The notes: a model not told the origin generated them from the sequence alone. A DNA stretch of 64,000 nt from Owenweeksia sp048267305 (GCA_048267305.1 JBLWXT010000002.1:189713-253712); one strand, 5' to 3'; counted from the first letter of the stretch, positions 14,732 through 24,108 are shown. Program-made: numbers and translations.

Positions 14732-15964
14732 TTACTCCCCTATCATCTCCTCTATCGTTTTCTTATTCTCTTTTACATATTCCTCATATACCGGGGTGCC
14801 AGGCCCTGAAAAACCTGTATGTATTTTCTTTACGGAATGATCGCGGTTTAGGTAAATGGCCGTGGGGTAACTCATTACATGATTTAGTGATGGCAGCAGT
14901 TCAGCAGCTTTATCGTCTCTTGTTGAACCTGCAAGTAATACAGGATATGGTATTTTGAGGTTATCCACCATCCTGGCAGCACGTTTTTTAGCCGTTTCCT
15001 CATCTTTTACCCTCTCAAAGGTAAGTCCCACTATCTCCAGTCCCTGCGAATGATACTCTTCATACACCTCACGTAAATAGCGGCTTTCGTCCATACAGTT
15101 GGGGCACCAGCTACCCATAATCTGAACTATCACCGGCTTTCCTTCAAACTGTGGGTCATCCAGTGAAACGGTCTTTCCATTTAAATCCTGAAAACTAAAG
15201 CTAAACTTGTCATAACCTTCCTTTAAAAAGGTTAATGAATCTGCATTTCTCAATTCAAAGTTATCATCGCGATAAGCCATCCATGGCTCCATAAAGCTGC
15301 GTCCAGAGTAAAACCTTCCTTCCATCTTCTGTCCGTCTTCAATAGTAGCTTCAAAGTAAAAAAGATGTGCACCGTCAAATGCCGAAAGTTTTAAATCATT
15401 AGCGGATAATACCCCTCGTAGGTAGCGATAATCACCAGTTTCTGTAAGAAAGGTTCCGCTGATATCACTCCCCTCCTGTTCAAAATAGGCTATAGCCGGA
15501 TGGTCTTTATCATCCTCCGGAGAAAACTCTACAGCCCACTTTCTGTTGATGTCACAACAATTTTTATCTGCTACCTCAAAGCGGCTCGAATCTCCAAAGG
15601 AGGCCACAAATGGAAGTCTATAATTCTCAGCATCAGGATTTACATAAAAACCAATAAGCTTATCGCCAGAGGGTTTTACCAATAGGTAATTGGCAAACAC
15701 CGGCATTTGGATTTTCAGGGAGTCGCCAATCCAGGTCAATTCAGTTGCTTCAATAGCTTCCTCACCATTGTATATTGTAATTGCGTAAGCGCTGTCTTCC
15801 CCCGTAAGGGTGAAGTTGAAAGGCAAATCTATGCTATCATTTAATGAAATGGCTCCGCGCCATATTCCATTTTGAGGTTCAGTACTAACAGCTGCTTGCT
15901 TTTCTGGATTTTGATTGCAGGCCAATAAAAACGCGCCTGCTAATATTAAAATTGACTTTTTCAT
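14732..15964 (-). CDS. TlpA-like thiol:disulfide oxidoreductase lipoprotein
   Basis: 410 residues. A lipoprotein signal peptide ends at Cys16 in the lipobox LLAC (LAGAFLLACNQN). The middle 220 residues are beta-rich, as in the N-terminal domains (DUF4369-like) attached to Bacteroidota TlpA proteins. The C-terminal thioredoxin domain carries WCPNC (SWCPNCMDESRYL) and a typical YPTAIYLNRD segment near the cis-Pro. It is probably anchored in the outer or inner membrane facing the periplasm, with a reductive or resuscitating role toward extracytoplasmic cysteines. Its ATG overlaps the stop of the upstream GT39 gene by 4 bp, so the two are translationally coupled. Confidence 0.88.
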   Translation of the reverse strand: MKKSILILAGAFLLACNQNPEKQAAVSTEPQNGIWRGAISLNDSIDLPFNFTLTGEDSAYAITIYNGEEAIEATELTWIGDSLKIQMPVFANYLLVKPSGDKLIGFYVNPDAENYRLPFVASFGDSSRFEVADKNCCDINRKWAVEFSPEDDKDHPAIAYFEQEGSDISGTFLTETGDYRYLRGVLSANDLKLSAFDGAHLFYFEATIEDGQKMEGRFYSGRSFMEPWMAYRDDNFELRNADSLTFLKEGYDKFSFSFQDLNGKTVSLDDPQFEGKPVIVQIMGSWCPNCMDESRYLREVYEEYHSQGLEIVGLTFERVKDEETAKKRAARMVDNLKIPYPVLLAGSTRDDKAAELLPSLNHVMSYPTAIYLNRDHSVKKIHTGFSGPGTPVYEEYVKENKKTIEEMIGE

Positions 15965-17676
15965 TGTTGTGTGTCTTTTTCGGCTTCTCCCAATATTTTT
16001 ATGAGATATACCTGTTTCAGGGTCTGAACTCTCGTTTCCGGATTCAAAAACTTCATGTTGAGCAAAGTAACAGAATGACTGCCAAAGGTATAGATGGTGT
16101 GTACCTTAAAATCCTTGCGTAAATCCATTTGATAAGGATCCTGAGAAACTACGTAAACCTCCTCACCAGCCTTCAGTTTTTCATGGATCAGCTCATCAGT
16201 AAGTACATCTGCGGTACGTTGTCCGTAAAAATTAAAACTGTATGCAAAGAAATTGTATTCGTACACATTTGAAATGTCAATTCCCTTACGTTCCACATAT
16301 CTGGCCATTTTACTTCCCGACTGATAGTGCAACAGATTGGGATAAAACCAGCCATTCATTGTGAGATTTACAGCGAGGGAAATCATAATGGAGGCTATAA
16401 TCAACTTATCTGAAGATGCCTTCCACCTAAAAAACAGAAACATGGCAGCCAGTAACAAAACTCCCGCAACAATGGGAAGAAAGAGGGGTGCTCCCTTAAA
16501 AAACCTGAAATACATAAAAAAGAGTGCTCCGGTACTGGCCGCCCAAATCAAAATCTGAGTTACTAAAGCGGCCACTTTAAATCCTCTGATATTTTCTTTC
16601 CACACACCATTTTCCCACCAGGAAGCCAGTAGTATTGCCGCCAGCGGGTATAAGATGAAAATGTAGTGCGGCAGTTTAAACTCCGACATGGAAAGCGCAA
16701 TAAACGGAAGCATAAATCCGCCCAGCGTGAGTAGCTCCGGCAAATAATCTCCTTTAATGGAAGCCTTTACAACCTTTGCAATACGACTAAAAAATGCCAT
16801 CGCAAAAAGCAATGCCCATGGCAGAAATGACCATAAAAAGTTATGAATGAAGAAGAATGGCCCGGAATTATTGCTCCAGCTATTTTCTCCTGTAATACGC
16901 CCAAAGCTCTGCGTCCATAGGTAAAATTCAAGCCCCGAAACACCCGTTTCGTATTTGTAACCCTGGGGAGTAATCATGGGTACACTTTTCTCTGGCTGCA
17001 GATCAAACTGGGTATAGAGGCCATAGAGCATTGGAGTGAGCATAATCCCCACCAGGGCCAGTATAATCAGATATTGCCAGTTCATAAAATCGCCCCAACG
17101 GCCCTTGCCTACCAAATAGCTACCAATGGCCAATACCGGAACCATAAGCCCCACAGGCCCCTTGGCCAACATGGCAAACGCAATACCTACCGAAGCTCCA
17201 ATCAGCCACAGCCAACGCTTATCATTGAGCCATGCAGCCAATTGCCAAATAGCAAAAATTACCGATCCCGTAAGGATCGTATCCGTGCGAACATCATTAT
17301 TAAAAAGGAAAAATGCCTGACAGGTAAAAAGTATAGCCGCGGCCAAACGTCCAATACGGGCGGTATAGAGAAGCTTTCCTAAACGGAAAGTGCTATACAC
17401 ACCGAGCAGTGTAAACAGAAAAGAGCCAATTTTAAAGGCCCAGTTTGAATAGCCAAAGAGGTTAAAAAAGATGGAAGTAACCCAAAATATGAGCGGAGGC
17501 TTATCCAGATAATCCTGACCATTGTTTTGGACCTGCAGGTAATTGCCACCTTCCACCATTTCACGGCTTATGCTGGCATACTGTGCAGAGTCTACATCCA
17601 TCACATCTACCGAAAACCCAAAGCAGTAAACTATAAGGGCTCCGATAAAGATTAACCAAAAGGTTTTTGTTGTCAA
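15961..17676 (-). CDS. GT39/PMT-type glycosyltransferase, ArnT-like
   Basis: 571 residues, polytopic membrane protein with about 11-13 hydrophobic segments. The first extracytoplasmic loop holds the family's acidic pair in DVDSAQYASISREM and the YLDKPPLIFW motif typical of PMT_2/ArnT enzymes, which transfer a sugar from a polyprenyl-phosphate donor to lipid A, proteins or other envelope acceptors. The C-terminal 150 residues are a soluble periplasmic domain. It lies between the phosphosugar mutase (24 bp upstream) and the TlpA-like gene (4-bp overlap), so a three-gene transcription unit is plausible. The acceptor is not predictable. Confidence 0.87.
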   Translation of the reverse strand: MTTKTFWLIFIGALIVYCFGFSVDVMDVDSAQYASISREMVEGGNYLQVQNNGQDYLDKPPLIFWVTSIFFNLFGYSNWAFKIGSFLFTLLGVYSTFRLGKLLYTARIGRLAAAILFTCQAFFLFNNDVRTDTILTGSVIFAIWQLAAWLNDKRWLWLIGASVGIAFAMLAKGPVGLMVPVLAIGSYLVGKGRWGDFMNWQYLIILALVGIMLTPMLYGLYTQFDLQPEKSVPMITPQGYKYETGVSGLEFYLWTQSFGRITGENSWSNNSGPFFFIHNFLWSFLPWALLFAMAFFSRIAKVVKASIKGDYLPELLTLGGFMLPFIALSMSEFKLPHYIFILYPLAAILLASWWENGVWKENIRGFKVAALVTQILIWAASTGALFFMYFRFFKGAPLFLPIVAGVLLLAAMFLFFRWKASSDKLIIASIMISLAVNLTMNGWFYPNLLHYQSGSKMARYVERKGIDISNVYEYNFFAYSFNFYGQRTADVLTDELIHEKLKAGEEVYVVSQDPYQMDLRKDFKVHTIYTFGSHSVTLLNMKFLNPETRVQTLKQVYLIKILGEAEKDTQQ

Positions 17677-17700
17677 ATCAGCTTATTTAGCCAGGCAAAG

Positions 17701-19416
17701 TTACAACCCCAAGCCCTTTTTGATGTCTGCTATACGGCTTTCCAATTCAGCTTTGGTTTTATCAAATTCAGACTTATCGCTCATCCTGGTATTTACACTA
17801 ATGTAAAATTTGATTTTAGGCTCGGTACCCGATGGCCTGGCGGTAATCTTGGTTCCCTTATCGGTGATAAACTGCACTACATTGCTCTTTGGCAATTCGA
17901 TAGGAGTTTCGGTTCCATTCTCCAGGTTTTTGGTAACAGAGCTTTGGTAGTCCATCATTTGGATAATGCGCTCTCCTCCTATTTCCTGAGGTGTATTGCT
18001 ACGGAAGTCCTCCATCATTTTAGCAATTTCCTCAGCGCCTTTCATTCCCTTGCGGGTAAGCGATACAAGGTCTTCCAGATAAAATCCAAATTTGGTGTAG
18101 ATGTCTATCAACACCTCATAAAAGGAAGAGCCACGAGACTTAGCCCAAGCCGCAGCTTCGGCCAACATTACACCACTGGCAATGGCATCTTTATCACGCA
18201 CAAAATCGCCAATCATATAACCATAACTCTCTTCGCCACCACCAATAAATTTCTTATCGGGATTGTTGCGAATAAGGTCTGCAATCCACTTAAAGCCTGT
18301 TAGGCAATTGGGGCAATCCACATTATAGTGAGAGGCCATTTTATCAATAAGATCAGTGGTAACAATAGTTTTAGCAACAAACTCTTTCCCAGTCAATTGA
18401 CCTGTTTCCTGCCATTTCTCCAAAAGATAATAGATCAATACAGAAGCGGCCTGATTGCCATTAATCAAAACCAATTCACCATTCAAATCACGTACAGCCA
18501 TCCCTACCCTGTCGGCATCAGGATCAGTACCAATAACGATATCAGCATTTATGTCCCTGGCCTTATCTACGGCCATTTTCAAGGCTTCAGCTTCTTCAGG
18601 GTTTGGGGATTTTACCGTGGGGAAATTGCCATTCGGCTCGGCCTGTTCCTCTACAATATGAAAATCGGTAAAACCAGCGGCCCTCATCGCTGGCGGCATA
18701 CTGATTATACTGGTACCATGAATACTGGTAAAAACCACTTTTAGCTTATCCTTACCGGCATCGCCAAAGCTCAGTTTTTTAATTTCTGCCTGATAGGCGT
18801 CATCAATCTCCTTTCCTATTTCCAGAATAAGATCAGTGGTATTGTCAAACTTTACATCCTCAGGCTTCACCTTACGCACTTCGTCAATCACACCTTTATC
18901 GTGTGGAGGCACCAGCTGTCCGCCATCGCTCCAGTAAACCTTATATCCATTGTATTCGGGTGGATTGTGCGAAGCTGTAATTACAATTCCGCTTTTGCAG
19001 CCCAAATGTCTTACAGCAAAAGATAGTTCGGGCGTGGGACGCAAATCGTCAAACAAATAGGCTTTAACACCATTGGCAGCTAAAACCTCTGCCACCTGAT
19101 GCGAAAACAATTTAGAGTTATTGCGGCTATCATGTGCAATGGCCACACTTATATCCTCTCCGGGAAATTGTTTTTTAAGATAATTGGCAAGGCCTTGTGT
19201 AGCCGCTCCCAATGTGTATTTGTTTACGCGATTGGTTCCGGCACCCATAACGCCCCTCAGGCCTCCGGTACCAAAATCCAAATCCTTGTAAAAGGCATCC
19301 GTTAAAGGATCGCCACCATTTTCAATTAATGCCTTTACTTCCTGACGAGTGGCCAGGTCATAGTTGCTGTGATCCCAAGCCTGGGCCTTAAGTAATACTT
19401 CTTGTTCAAGAGTCAT
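17701..19416 (-). CDS. phospho-sugar mutase (phosphoglucomutase/phosphomannomutase)
   Basis: 571 residues, the full length of the alpha-D-phosphohexomutase family, which interconverts sugar 1- and 6-phosphates. Four-domain signatures are in order: phosphoserine loop TASHNPPEYNG (Ser149), metal-binding DPDADR (about residue 300), sugar-binding GGGEESYG, and the phosphate-binding RPSGTEPKIKFY near the C-terminus. Cytosolic. Glucose versus mannose preference cannot be told from these motifs. It is the first gene of the unit with the GT39 gene, and may supply activated sugars for envelope glycans. Confidence 0.94.
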   Translation of the reverse strand: MTLEQEVLLKAQAWDHSNYDLATRQEVKALIENGGDPLTDAFYKDLDFGTGGLRGVMGAGTNRVNKYTLGAATQGLANYLKKQFPGEDISVAIAHDSRNNSKLFSHQVAEVLAANGVKAYLFDDLRPTPELSFAVRHLGCKSGIVITASHNPPEYNGYKVYWSDGGQLVPPHDKGVIDEVRKVKPEDVKFDNTTDLILEIGKEIDDAYQAEIKKLSFGDAGKDKLKVVFTSIHGTSIISMPPAMRAAGFTDFHIVEEQAEPNGNFPTVKSPNPEEAEALKMAVDKARDINADIVIGTDPDADRVGMAVRDLNGELVLINGNQAASVLIYYLLEKWQETGQLTGKEFVAKTIVTTDLIDKMASHYNVDCPNCLTGFKWIADLIRNNPDKKFIGGGEESYGYMIGDFVRDKDAIASGVMLAEAAAWAKSRGSSFYEVLIDIYTKFGFYLEDLVSLTRKGMKGAEEIAKMMEDFRSNTPQEIGGERIIQMMDYQSSVTKNLENGTETPIELPKSNVVQFITDKGTKITARPSGTEPKIKFYISVNTRMSDKSEFDKTKAELESRIADIKKGLGL

Positions 19417-19485
19417 GTTGGTAGTGAGTTTTAGAGTAGTTGTTTCCTGATGACTTTCAGGAGAAATTATTGAAATACGTTAAAA

Positions 19486-20184
19486 TTACAGAGGCTTTAC
19501 AGTAGCCGCTCCGGAAACATCCTGCTTTACTTCTCCCGGATTTCCACGGTAGCGAACTTCTGCAGCACCGCTTACATTTACTTCCAATGTTTCGGTGGCA
19601 AAAACCTTAGCCTCGCCAGCTCCGGATATTTCTACACGGCAATTCTCTGTTTGAAATTCATCAGCAGTAATATCACCGGCCCCTGAGATTTCAAAATCAG
19701 CCGTTCTGGCCCCTCCCCTTATGGTTAGTTCCGATGCTCCGCTCATTTCAACATCCAGTTCATTACAGCTAATGTCCAGGTTAGCTTCCACTGCGCCATT
19801 AAAATCCAGCTCTACATCATCACCTTTAAGCATTCCCTTTGATTTAAGATCACATGCCCCTGAAAGTTTGGCTCCATTAAAGGTATTCATATTGAGCACC
19901 AGCTCAAGCTTTTGGTAGTGACCTAACTTTTCCTTAGCCTTTACATGAAGTGTTCCTCCTTTTACAGACGTCTCAATGTGTTCTAAAAGGTTTTCATCGG
20001 TAACCACGGTTACTGATGTATAATTACCCGGAGTTAGATAAATATCGAACGAGCCCGATACCTCAATTTTATCAAAAGGAGCAGACTCGCGGGTTTCCTC
20101 CTGCACATTACCGTTGCCTTCAATGCCTGGCTCACAAGCTGTGAAAACCAAAGCTAATACCGCAAATGCTAAAAATTTTTTCAT
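19486..20184 (-). CDS. head-GIN (DUF2807) domain lipoprotein
   Basis: 232 residues with a lipoprotein signal ending at Cys17 (LVFTACEPG). The rest is a right-handed beta-helix-like fold: PFDKIEVSGSFDIYLTPGN at the start of the domain, then repeated GA(x)xxx units such as LSGACDL, MSGASELTI and ISGAGDI, where small residues stack. These proteins are abundant in Bacteroidota and located at the periphery of the envelope; their role is unknown (once described as putative autotransporter adhesins). It is a monocistronic gene. Confidence 0.87.
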   Translation of the reverse strand: MKKFLAFAVLALVFTACEPGIEGNGNVQEETRESAPFDKIEVSGSFDIYLTPGNYTSVTVVTDENLLEHIETSVKGGTLHVKAKEKLGHYQKLELVLNMNTFNGAKLSGACDLKSKGMLKGDDVELDFNGAVEANLDISCNELDVEMSGASELTIRGGARTADFEISGAGDITADEFQTENCRVEISGAGEAKVFATETLEVNVSGAAEVRYRGNPGEVKQDVSGAATVKPL

Positions 20185-20300
20185 GGTTTGTATGATTTGC
20201 CGCTAAAGTAAAGAAGAATGGGGAAAGAGTGATACCTATAATGTAGCCTTACATCTTACTTTTTAGTATAATTGAATCTTGAACCATCTATAATTCAACT

Positions 20301-20468
20301 ATGGGATCCTCCAAATACATCTTATTAGTCATTGGCATATTGGGCTCCATTGCCTCCATCTTCTTAATGATAAGATCTGGCTCTATAACCGATAACCTTA
20401 TTGGATTAATCTGCGGGGCATGCCTTATTTGGGGATATTTTGAGATGAGGACGAAAGAAGTAAACTGA
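20301..20468 (+). CDS. small two-helix membrane protein
   Basis: 55 codons from ATG at 20301 to TGA at 20466-20468. The product has two hydrophobic stretches (about 6-22 and 30-47) separated by a short polar turn (RSGSITDN) and a charged tail (EMRTKEVN). The composition is that of a genuine small membrane protein rather than a chance frame. It precedes the next plus-strand membrane gene by 23 bp and may be cotranscribed with it. Function unknown. Confidence 0.6.
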   Translation: MGSSKYILLVIGILGSIASIFLMIRSGSITDNLIGLICGACLIWGYFEMRTKEVN

Positions 20469-20491
20469 CCGAAATATTCCACAATTTACAT

Positions 20492-21010
20492 ATGTCTAAT
20501 GTCTTAAGTTTTTCTTTAAAGGTGATTTGTGTGGACTTGATGCCCGGTTTTGGAATTTATTCTCTCCTGTTCTGGATAGTTCGGCTTTTACCCAATGAAT
20601 GTGAGAGGCTAATTCAATTTGATAAAAGTGTAACTAAGTTGGTGATTTATCTGGGAGTTACTTTCGGCTTTCTATTTGTCGCCAGACTGCTTTATTACTA
20701 CATTACTTCAAATAGCGAACTCGATATTGCTCAATTAAAGAACAGGCTTTTTGGACCTTATGCTTTTGGAGTTTGGCTGCAGCCGGTTTTCTGGGTGTTG
20801 ATCACTCAGCTTTTACGCATTCGAATACTAAGAGTTTCAATTCTATATCGAGTGATCATGAGCCTCCTATTTATATTTTCATTTGAACGCATTGTAATTT
20901 TCACAAGCTTATTTCATAGAGATTACCTACCAAGTAGCTGGTCCATGATAAGTGCTAGTCCAAATACTCTCCTTTTCGGCTTGTTTCTAAAAAGTGTGGA
21001 ATTCATCTAA
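20492..21010 (+). CDS. polytopic membrane protein of unknown function
   Basis: 172 residues with about four hydrophobic segments (near 8-28, 48-68, 90-110 and 118-140). No family recognised. It follows the small membrane protein gene closely. Its TAA stop (21008-21010) lies within the left inverted repeat of the IS4-type remnant, so the insertion may have supplied or altered its final codons. Confidence 0.6.
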   Translation: MSNVLSFSLKVICVDLMPGFGIYSLLFWIVRLLPNECERLIQFDKSVTKLVIYLGVTFGFLFVARLLYYYITSNSELDIAQLKNRLFGPYAFGVWLQPVFWVLITQLLRIRILRVSILYRVIMSLLFIFSFERIVIFTSLFHRDYLPSSWSMISASPNTLLFGLFLKSVEFI

Positions 21011-21675
21011 GTACATGACAAAAACCATCTAACCACCTGCCAATCAACAATTTAATGTTGATAAGAAATTAAAAAAAAGCCTGATTAAACGGGGTTTAAA
21101 ACCTTGAAAGCCAGTATATTAGAAGAATAACTTCACTCATTTTTCTAATGAAGGCTTCCAAGGTCCAAAGCAATTTTACGCAAATTAACCACGCACTCCA
21201 AGAGCAGCTAAAGGGAGATATGAACCGCTGCCGCATCAAGTTTTTGGCGCAGATGGTACTGGCCCTTTGTAAGGTGCAAACGGTAACTTTTGGCAAGCTG
21301 GCTTTGGCTTTTGAAAACCAAGGGCAGGCCACCGCAAGTTCTTCTTTGCGCAGGATACAGCGTTTTGTGGCCAGCTATGTGCTGGACCTTGACCTGGTGG
21401 CCGGGCTGCTGATGAGACTGGTGCCCGTGAAAGGCCCTTACCAACTGGCCATTGACCGTACCGACTGGGAGTTTGGCAGCTTTAAGGTCAACATCCTGGC
21501 CCTGGGCATCGTGTACGATGGCTGCGCTTTCCCCATCCTTTCAGATCAAGGTGAAAAACACGGCAGAAGGGCGAAAAGCCTGGTGAAATACGGCCTGGAG
21601 TTTTTGGCAGAAATCCTCCTAAACCCTTTTAAGCTAAACAAAATCAATGTGTTTAGTTTTTTGTCATGTACTTAG
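21007..21675 (+). mobile_element. internally deleted IS4-type element with inverted ends
   Basis: An 18-bp inverted repeat, CTAAGTACATGACAAAAA at 21007-21024 and its reverse complement at 21658-21675, brackets a 669-bp unit holding a shortened IS4-like transposase frame. The outer palindromic bases may partly be target sequence. The element sits between two convergent genes whose stop codons fall in the repeats. The shape is that of a non-autonomous deletion derivative. Confidence 0.65.
21148..21675 (+). pseudogene. IS4-family transposase, internal deletion
   Basis: 175 codons remain of a protein normally about 350-400 residues. The N-terminal part is intact and includes the RRIQRF segment and the first catalytic Asp in AIDRTDWEFG. 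After FPIL (about residue 132) the sequence jumps to HGRRAKSLVKYGLEFLAEIL, which resembles the C-terminal end of these transposases, so the second Asp and catalytic Glu are missing. The frame runs through the right inverted repeat before stopping. The product cannot be an active transposase. The codon and base composition is GC-richer than its neighbours, consistent with transfer. Confidence 0.7.
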
Positions 21676-22079
21676 TACTTCTTCACAAACTCCACTCTCC
21701 CGGTTAAATCAAAATATTCCTTTCCCTCAACAGGTATAGAGGTTGTTCTCACTATAGTATCTTTTGCCGTAATGAATGGGATGGTTTCATACTTGCCGTA
21801 AGTCATATTATCTTTGGTAACCACGCTAAAACGGATTCTAAAGAAACCGCCATTTGCATCCTGATCTACAGTATAAACGGTGTCAGCATAGTTAATCACT
21901 CTGTATTCCACCTCGGTACTGTTGCCTACCAAACCATCACTAAGTATTTTTAATCCAAAGTCATTTACACTAAATGGATACTGAACAGGAGGCTGTTCAG
22001 TCGGGTCATCTTCCTTACAGCTTTGGAAAATAAAGGCAATACAATAAGCAGAAGTTTTATAGAAATTGGTTTTATACAA
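21672..22079 (-). CDS. putative small lipoprotein
   Basis: 135 residues. A hydrophobic N-terminus leads to a lipobox-like FQSC (Cys21) followed by acidic residues (KEDDPTEQ), the usual layout of an outer-membrane lipoprotein in Bacteroidota. The remainder is beta-rich (EVEYRVINYADTVYTVD; RIRFSVVTKDN). No family recognised. The TAA stop overlaps the IS4-type inverted repeat, so the extreme C-terminus may have been affected. The signal is short and weakly hydrophobic at its start, so a different start cannot be excluded. Confidence 0.6.
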   Translation of the reverse strand: MYKTNFYKTSAYCIAFIFQSCKEDDPTEQPPVQYPFSVNDFGLKILSDGLVGNSTEVEYRVINYADTVYTVDQDANGGFFRIRFSVVTKDNMTYGKYETIPFITAKDTIVRTTSIPVEGKEYFDLTGRVEFVKKY

Positions 22080-22273
22080 TTATCATTTTAAAGGGCGGAA
22101 ATTAGCCATTCCGGGACGTTTTAGTGTGGAATTTTATCACAATACGTGAAAGAATAACCCCACATCCCTAAGGCTCACTTTATTTACTCTGTTGAAAAAC
22201 AAATACTTGGGTGCTTATGGTTTGCTGGCACAAAAATCTCAATAGGCTAAGAGAACTTAATAAATTCAAGAAA

Positions 22274-22591
22274 ATGAAAACGATGAAAATTTCAATACTG
22301 ATTATGGCCCTCTCACTAGGGAGTTTTGCCACATCAACTGCCGCAATGGTTAATAATAATGTGCAAACAGAACAAGAGCCGGCTGTAGATCAGGACAAAC
22401 AGGAAATTGCCATGAAGGATTTGCCGGAAGCAGCCCAAAAGGATGTAAAGGCAAATTACCCTGAGGCCAAGTTTGTAACGGCTTACAAGTCTGCTGATGC
22501 GGCAGGAAACGCAAAATACGAAGTATTGCTAAACAACGGTGGTAAGGAGTTAAAGCTTTGGTATGATGCCGAAGGAAATGCGGTAAAATAA
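22274..22591 (+). CDS. secreted PepSY-like (DUF2874) protein
   Basis: 105 residues from the ATG at 22274; an upstream in-frame start at 22211 would add residues before the signal peptide and is rejected. A classic signal peptide (KISILIMALSLGSFATSTAA) precedes one PepSY-like repeat: DLPEAAQKDVKANYPEAK, then KYEVLLNNGGKELKLWYDAEG. Proteins of this kind are periplasmic beta-lactamase-inhibitor-like folds common in Bacteroidota, of unknown ligand. It is monocistronic with a strong terminator downstream. Confidence 0.85.
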   Translation: MKTMKISILIMALSLGSFATSTAAMVNNNVQTEQEPAVDQDKQEIAMKDLPEAAQKDVKANYPEAKFVTAYKSADAAGNAKYEVLLNNGGKELKLWYDAEGNAVK

Positions 22592-22648
22592 TTCAGCCGA
22601 AAGGCGACACCATAAATAGAGTTAGTTTTTAGTTGTTCGAGTCAAGTC

Positions 22649-22690
22649 AAAAAGGCCGTTCGGTGAGGTACCGAGCGGCCTTTGTTTGTT
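22649..22690 (+). terminator. Rho-independent terminator of the PepSY-like gene
   Basis: AAAGGCCG..CGGT (22651-22664) pairs with ACCG..CGGCCTTT (22670-22683), forming a long GC-rich stem with a two-base internal mismatch, followed by a T-rich stretch. Confidence 0.8.
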
Positions 22691-22763
22691 GGCTTTTGCC
22701 CGAATGAAGTGGTTTTTTAACGGTAAAGATTATCTTTCGTTAAATTTGAATATCTAAACTAGT

Positions 22764-23324
22764 TTGATTGTATTGAGGGTCAGCCACAAATTAATATTAA
22801 TACTTATAGTGTTGAGTGCCAGCACAGCTTTTTCTCAAAAGCTTAGGGTTTCTTTGGAAGGTGGTATTGCTAAACCTGTAGGATGGCAGGCCCAGTACAC
22901 CATGCAAGGTGAGGGAGGAGAGGTTTGTCTGGAGTATTTTATTAGTAAAAAGTGGAGTGTTGGTGTTGATTTTGGCTTACGTGAGTTTTTATATGAACCA
23001 ATATATTTTCAACAACCGGCACTAAGGGTGAAAACCTATGAGGCTGTGGGTGGGTACTACGTAAAACTAAGTTCTCATGTAAATGTATACGGGAAGTTGG
23101 GTGTTGGAATATATCAGGCAGGTTCTACATATCGCAGTGATGATGAGATTTTTTATCACTTTAGAGTACTAAATGCAGGCTTATCACCAAAAGTGGGGTT
23201 CAACTATCAGTTGATGCCTTCCTTGTTTGTAGACATGAATGCCAGCTATAGTTTTACCACGGATAGAGAATTGGCCTTTTTTGGCGTAGTGGTGGGCTTT
23301 CAATATGATTTTCTCGAATTTTAA
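22764..23324 (+). CDS. outer-membrane beta-barrel-like secreted protein, non-ATG start
   Basis: Up to 186 residues. There is no ATG near the signal peptide; the frame starts with TTG at 22764 (or TTG at 22773). A good signal peptide (LILILIVLSASTAFS) is cleaved before QKLRVSLEGG. The mature part alternates hydrophobic and polar residues (KKWSVGVDFGLREF, VNVYGKLGVGIYQ) and ends in FQYDFLEF, which fits a small 8-strand OM barrel. Function unknown. It ends 14 bp before the convergent SCO gene. Confidence 0.72.
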   Translation: MIVLRVSHKLILILIVLSASTAFSQKLRVSLEGGIAKPVGWQAQYTMQGEGGEVCLEYFISKKWSVGVDFGLREFLYEPIYFQQPALRVKTYEAVGGYYVKLSSHVNVYGKLGVGIYQAGSTYRSDDEIFYHFRVLNAGLSPKVGFNYQLMPSLFVDMNASYSFTTDRELAFFGVVVGFQYDFLEF

Positions 23325-23337
23325 TTTCTACCCATTT

Positions 23338-24009
23338 TTATCGGGTTTCCTCTTCAAGTAATTTAATGTCTTCAATAAGTTGGTCAACTTCCTCCTCAGA
23401 AGTACCATCATAAAAGCCGCGAATGCGCTTCTTGGTGTCTACCAACACAAAGTTTTCGGTATGAATAAAGTCGTTTTCATCTCCGTTTCCACCTTCATCC
23501 AAAACAGAAAAGTAAGATTCACGGGCGAGTTTATATATCTGTGGTTTATCTCCGGTTAAAAGTTCCCACTTCCCGGGAATAGCACCTTGTAAATCTGCAT
23601 ACTCTTTCATTACAGGCACTGAATCAATTTCGGGGGTAACTGTGTGTGACAGTAGTATAAACAGGTCGTCATCCTTAAAAGTCTCCTGTAGCCTTCTTTT
23701 TTGTACGGCCATATCTTTACAGATACTGGGGCAGGTGGTGAAGAAGAAGTCGGCCACATAAATTTTTCCTTCTACATTTTGCTCAGTAATGGTTTCACCA
23801 TTTTGATTTATCAGCGAAAAAGGCATGGTTCGGTGCCCGGTTCCCTTGCCTTGTATGCTCTCATCCACCAGCCGCTTGTCTAGCTGCGATGGGTTGTAAA
23901 CAGGCAGGTTGCGCTTGGGTTTGAGAATATAATAACTGGCAGTAAGGCCTACTACAAAAACAAGTAATACCGAACCGATTTTCAGGATATCGTACTTTGA
24001 CATTTTCAT
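23338..24009 (-). CDS. SCO1/SenC family copper chaperone
   Basis: 223 residues from Met at 24009 (a start at 24036 would add nine residues before the anchor). An N-terminal membrane anchor (about 10-28) is followed by a thioredoxin-like SCO domain. Copper ligands are Cys93 and Cys97 in TTCPSICKDM and a His in DFIHTENF; LLSHTVTPEIDSVPV is also family-typical. SCO proteins deliver copper to or reduce the CuA site of cytochrome c oxidase. It faces the periplasm. It is divergently arranged with the small lipoprotein gene at 24109, sharing a 100-bp promoter region. Confidence 0.93.
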   Translation of the reverse strand: MKMSKYDILKIGSVLLVFVVGLTASYYILKPKRNLPVYNPSQLDKRLVDESIQGKGTGHRTMPFSLINQNGETITEQNVEGKIYVADFFFTTCPSICKDMAVQKRRLQETFKDDDLFILLSHTVTPEIDSVPVMKEYADLQGAIPGKWELLTGDKPQIYKLARESYFSVLDEGGNGDENDFIHTENFVLVDTKKRIRGFYDGTSEEEVDQLIEDIKLLEEETR

Positions 24010-24108
24010 GAGGCGAAGTTCGGACACAAAGGCCAAAAGGAAAAGTTATATGCACCTTTGTTTGAGTCTGAGGTTGTAGTTTTGCCTTTATTATTTTATA
24101 GAATTATT

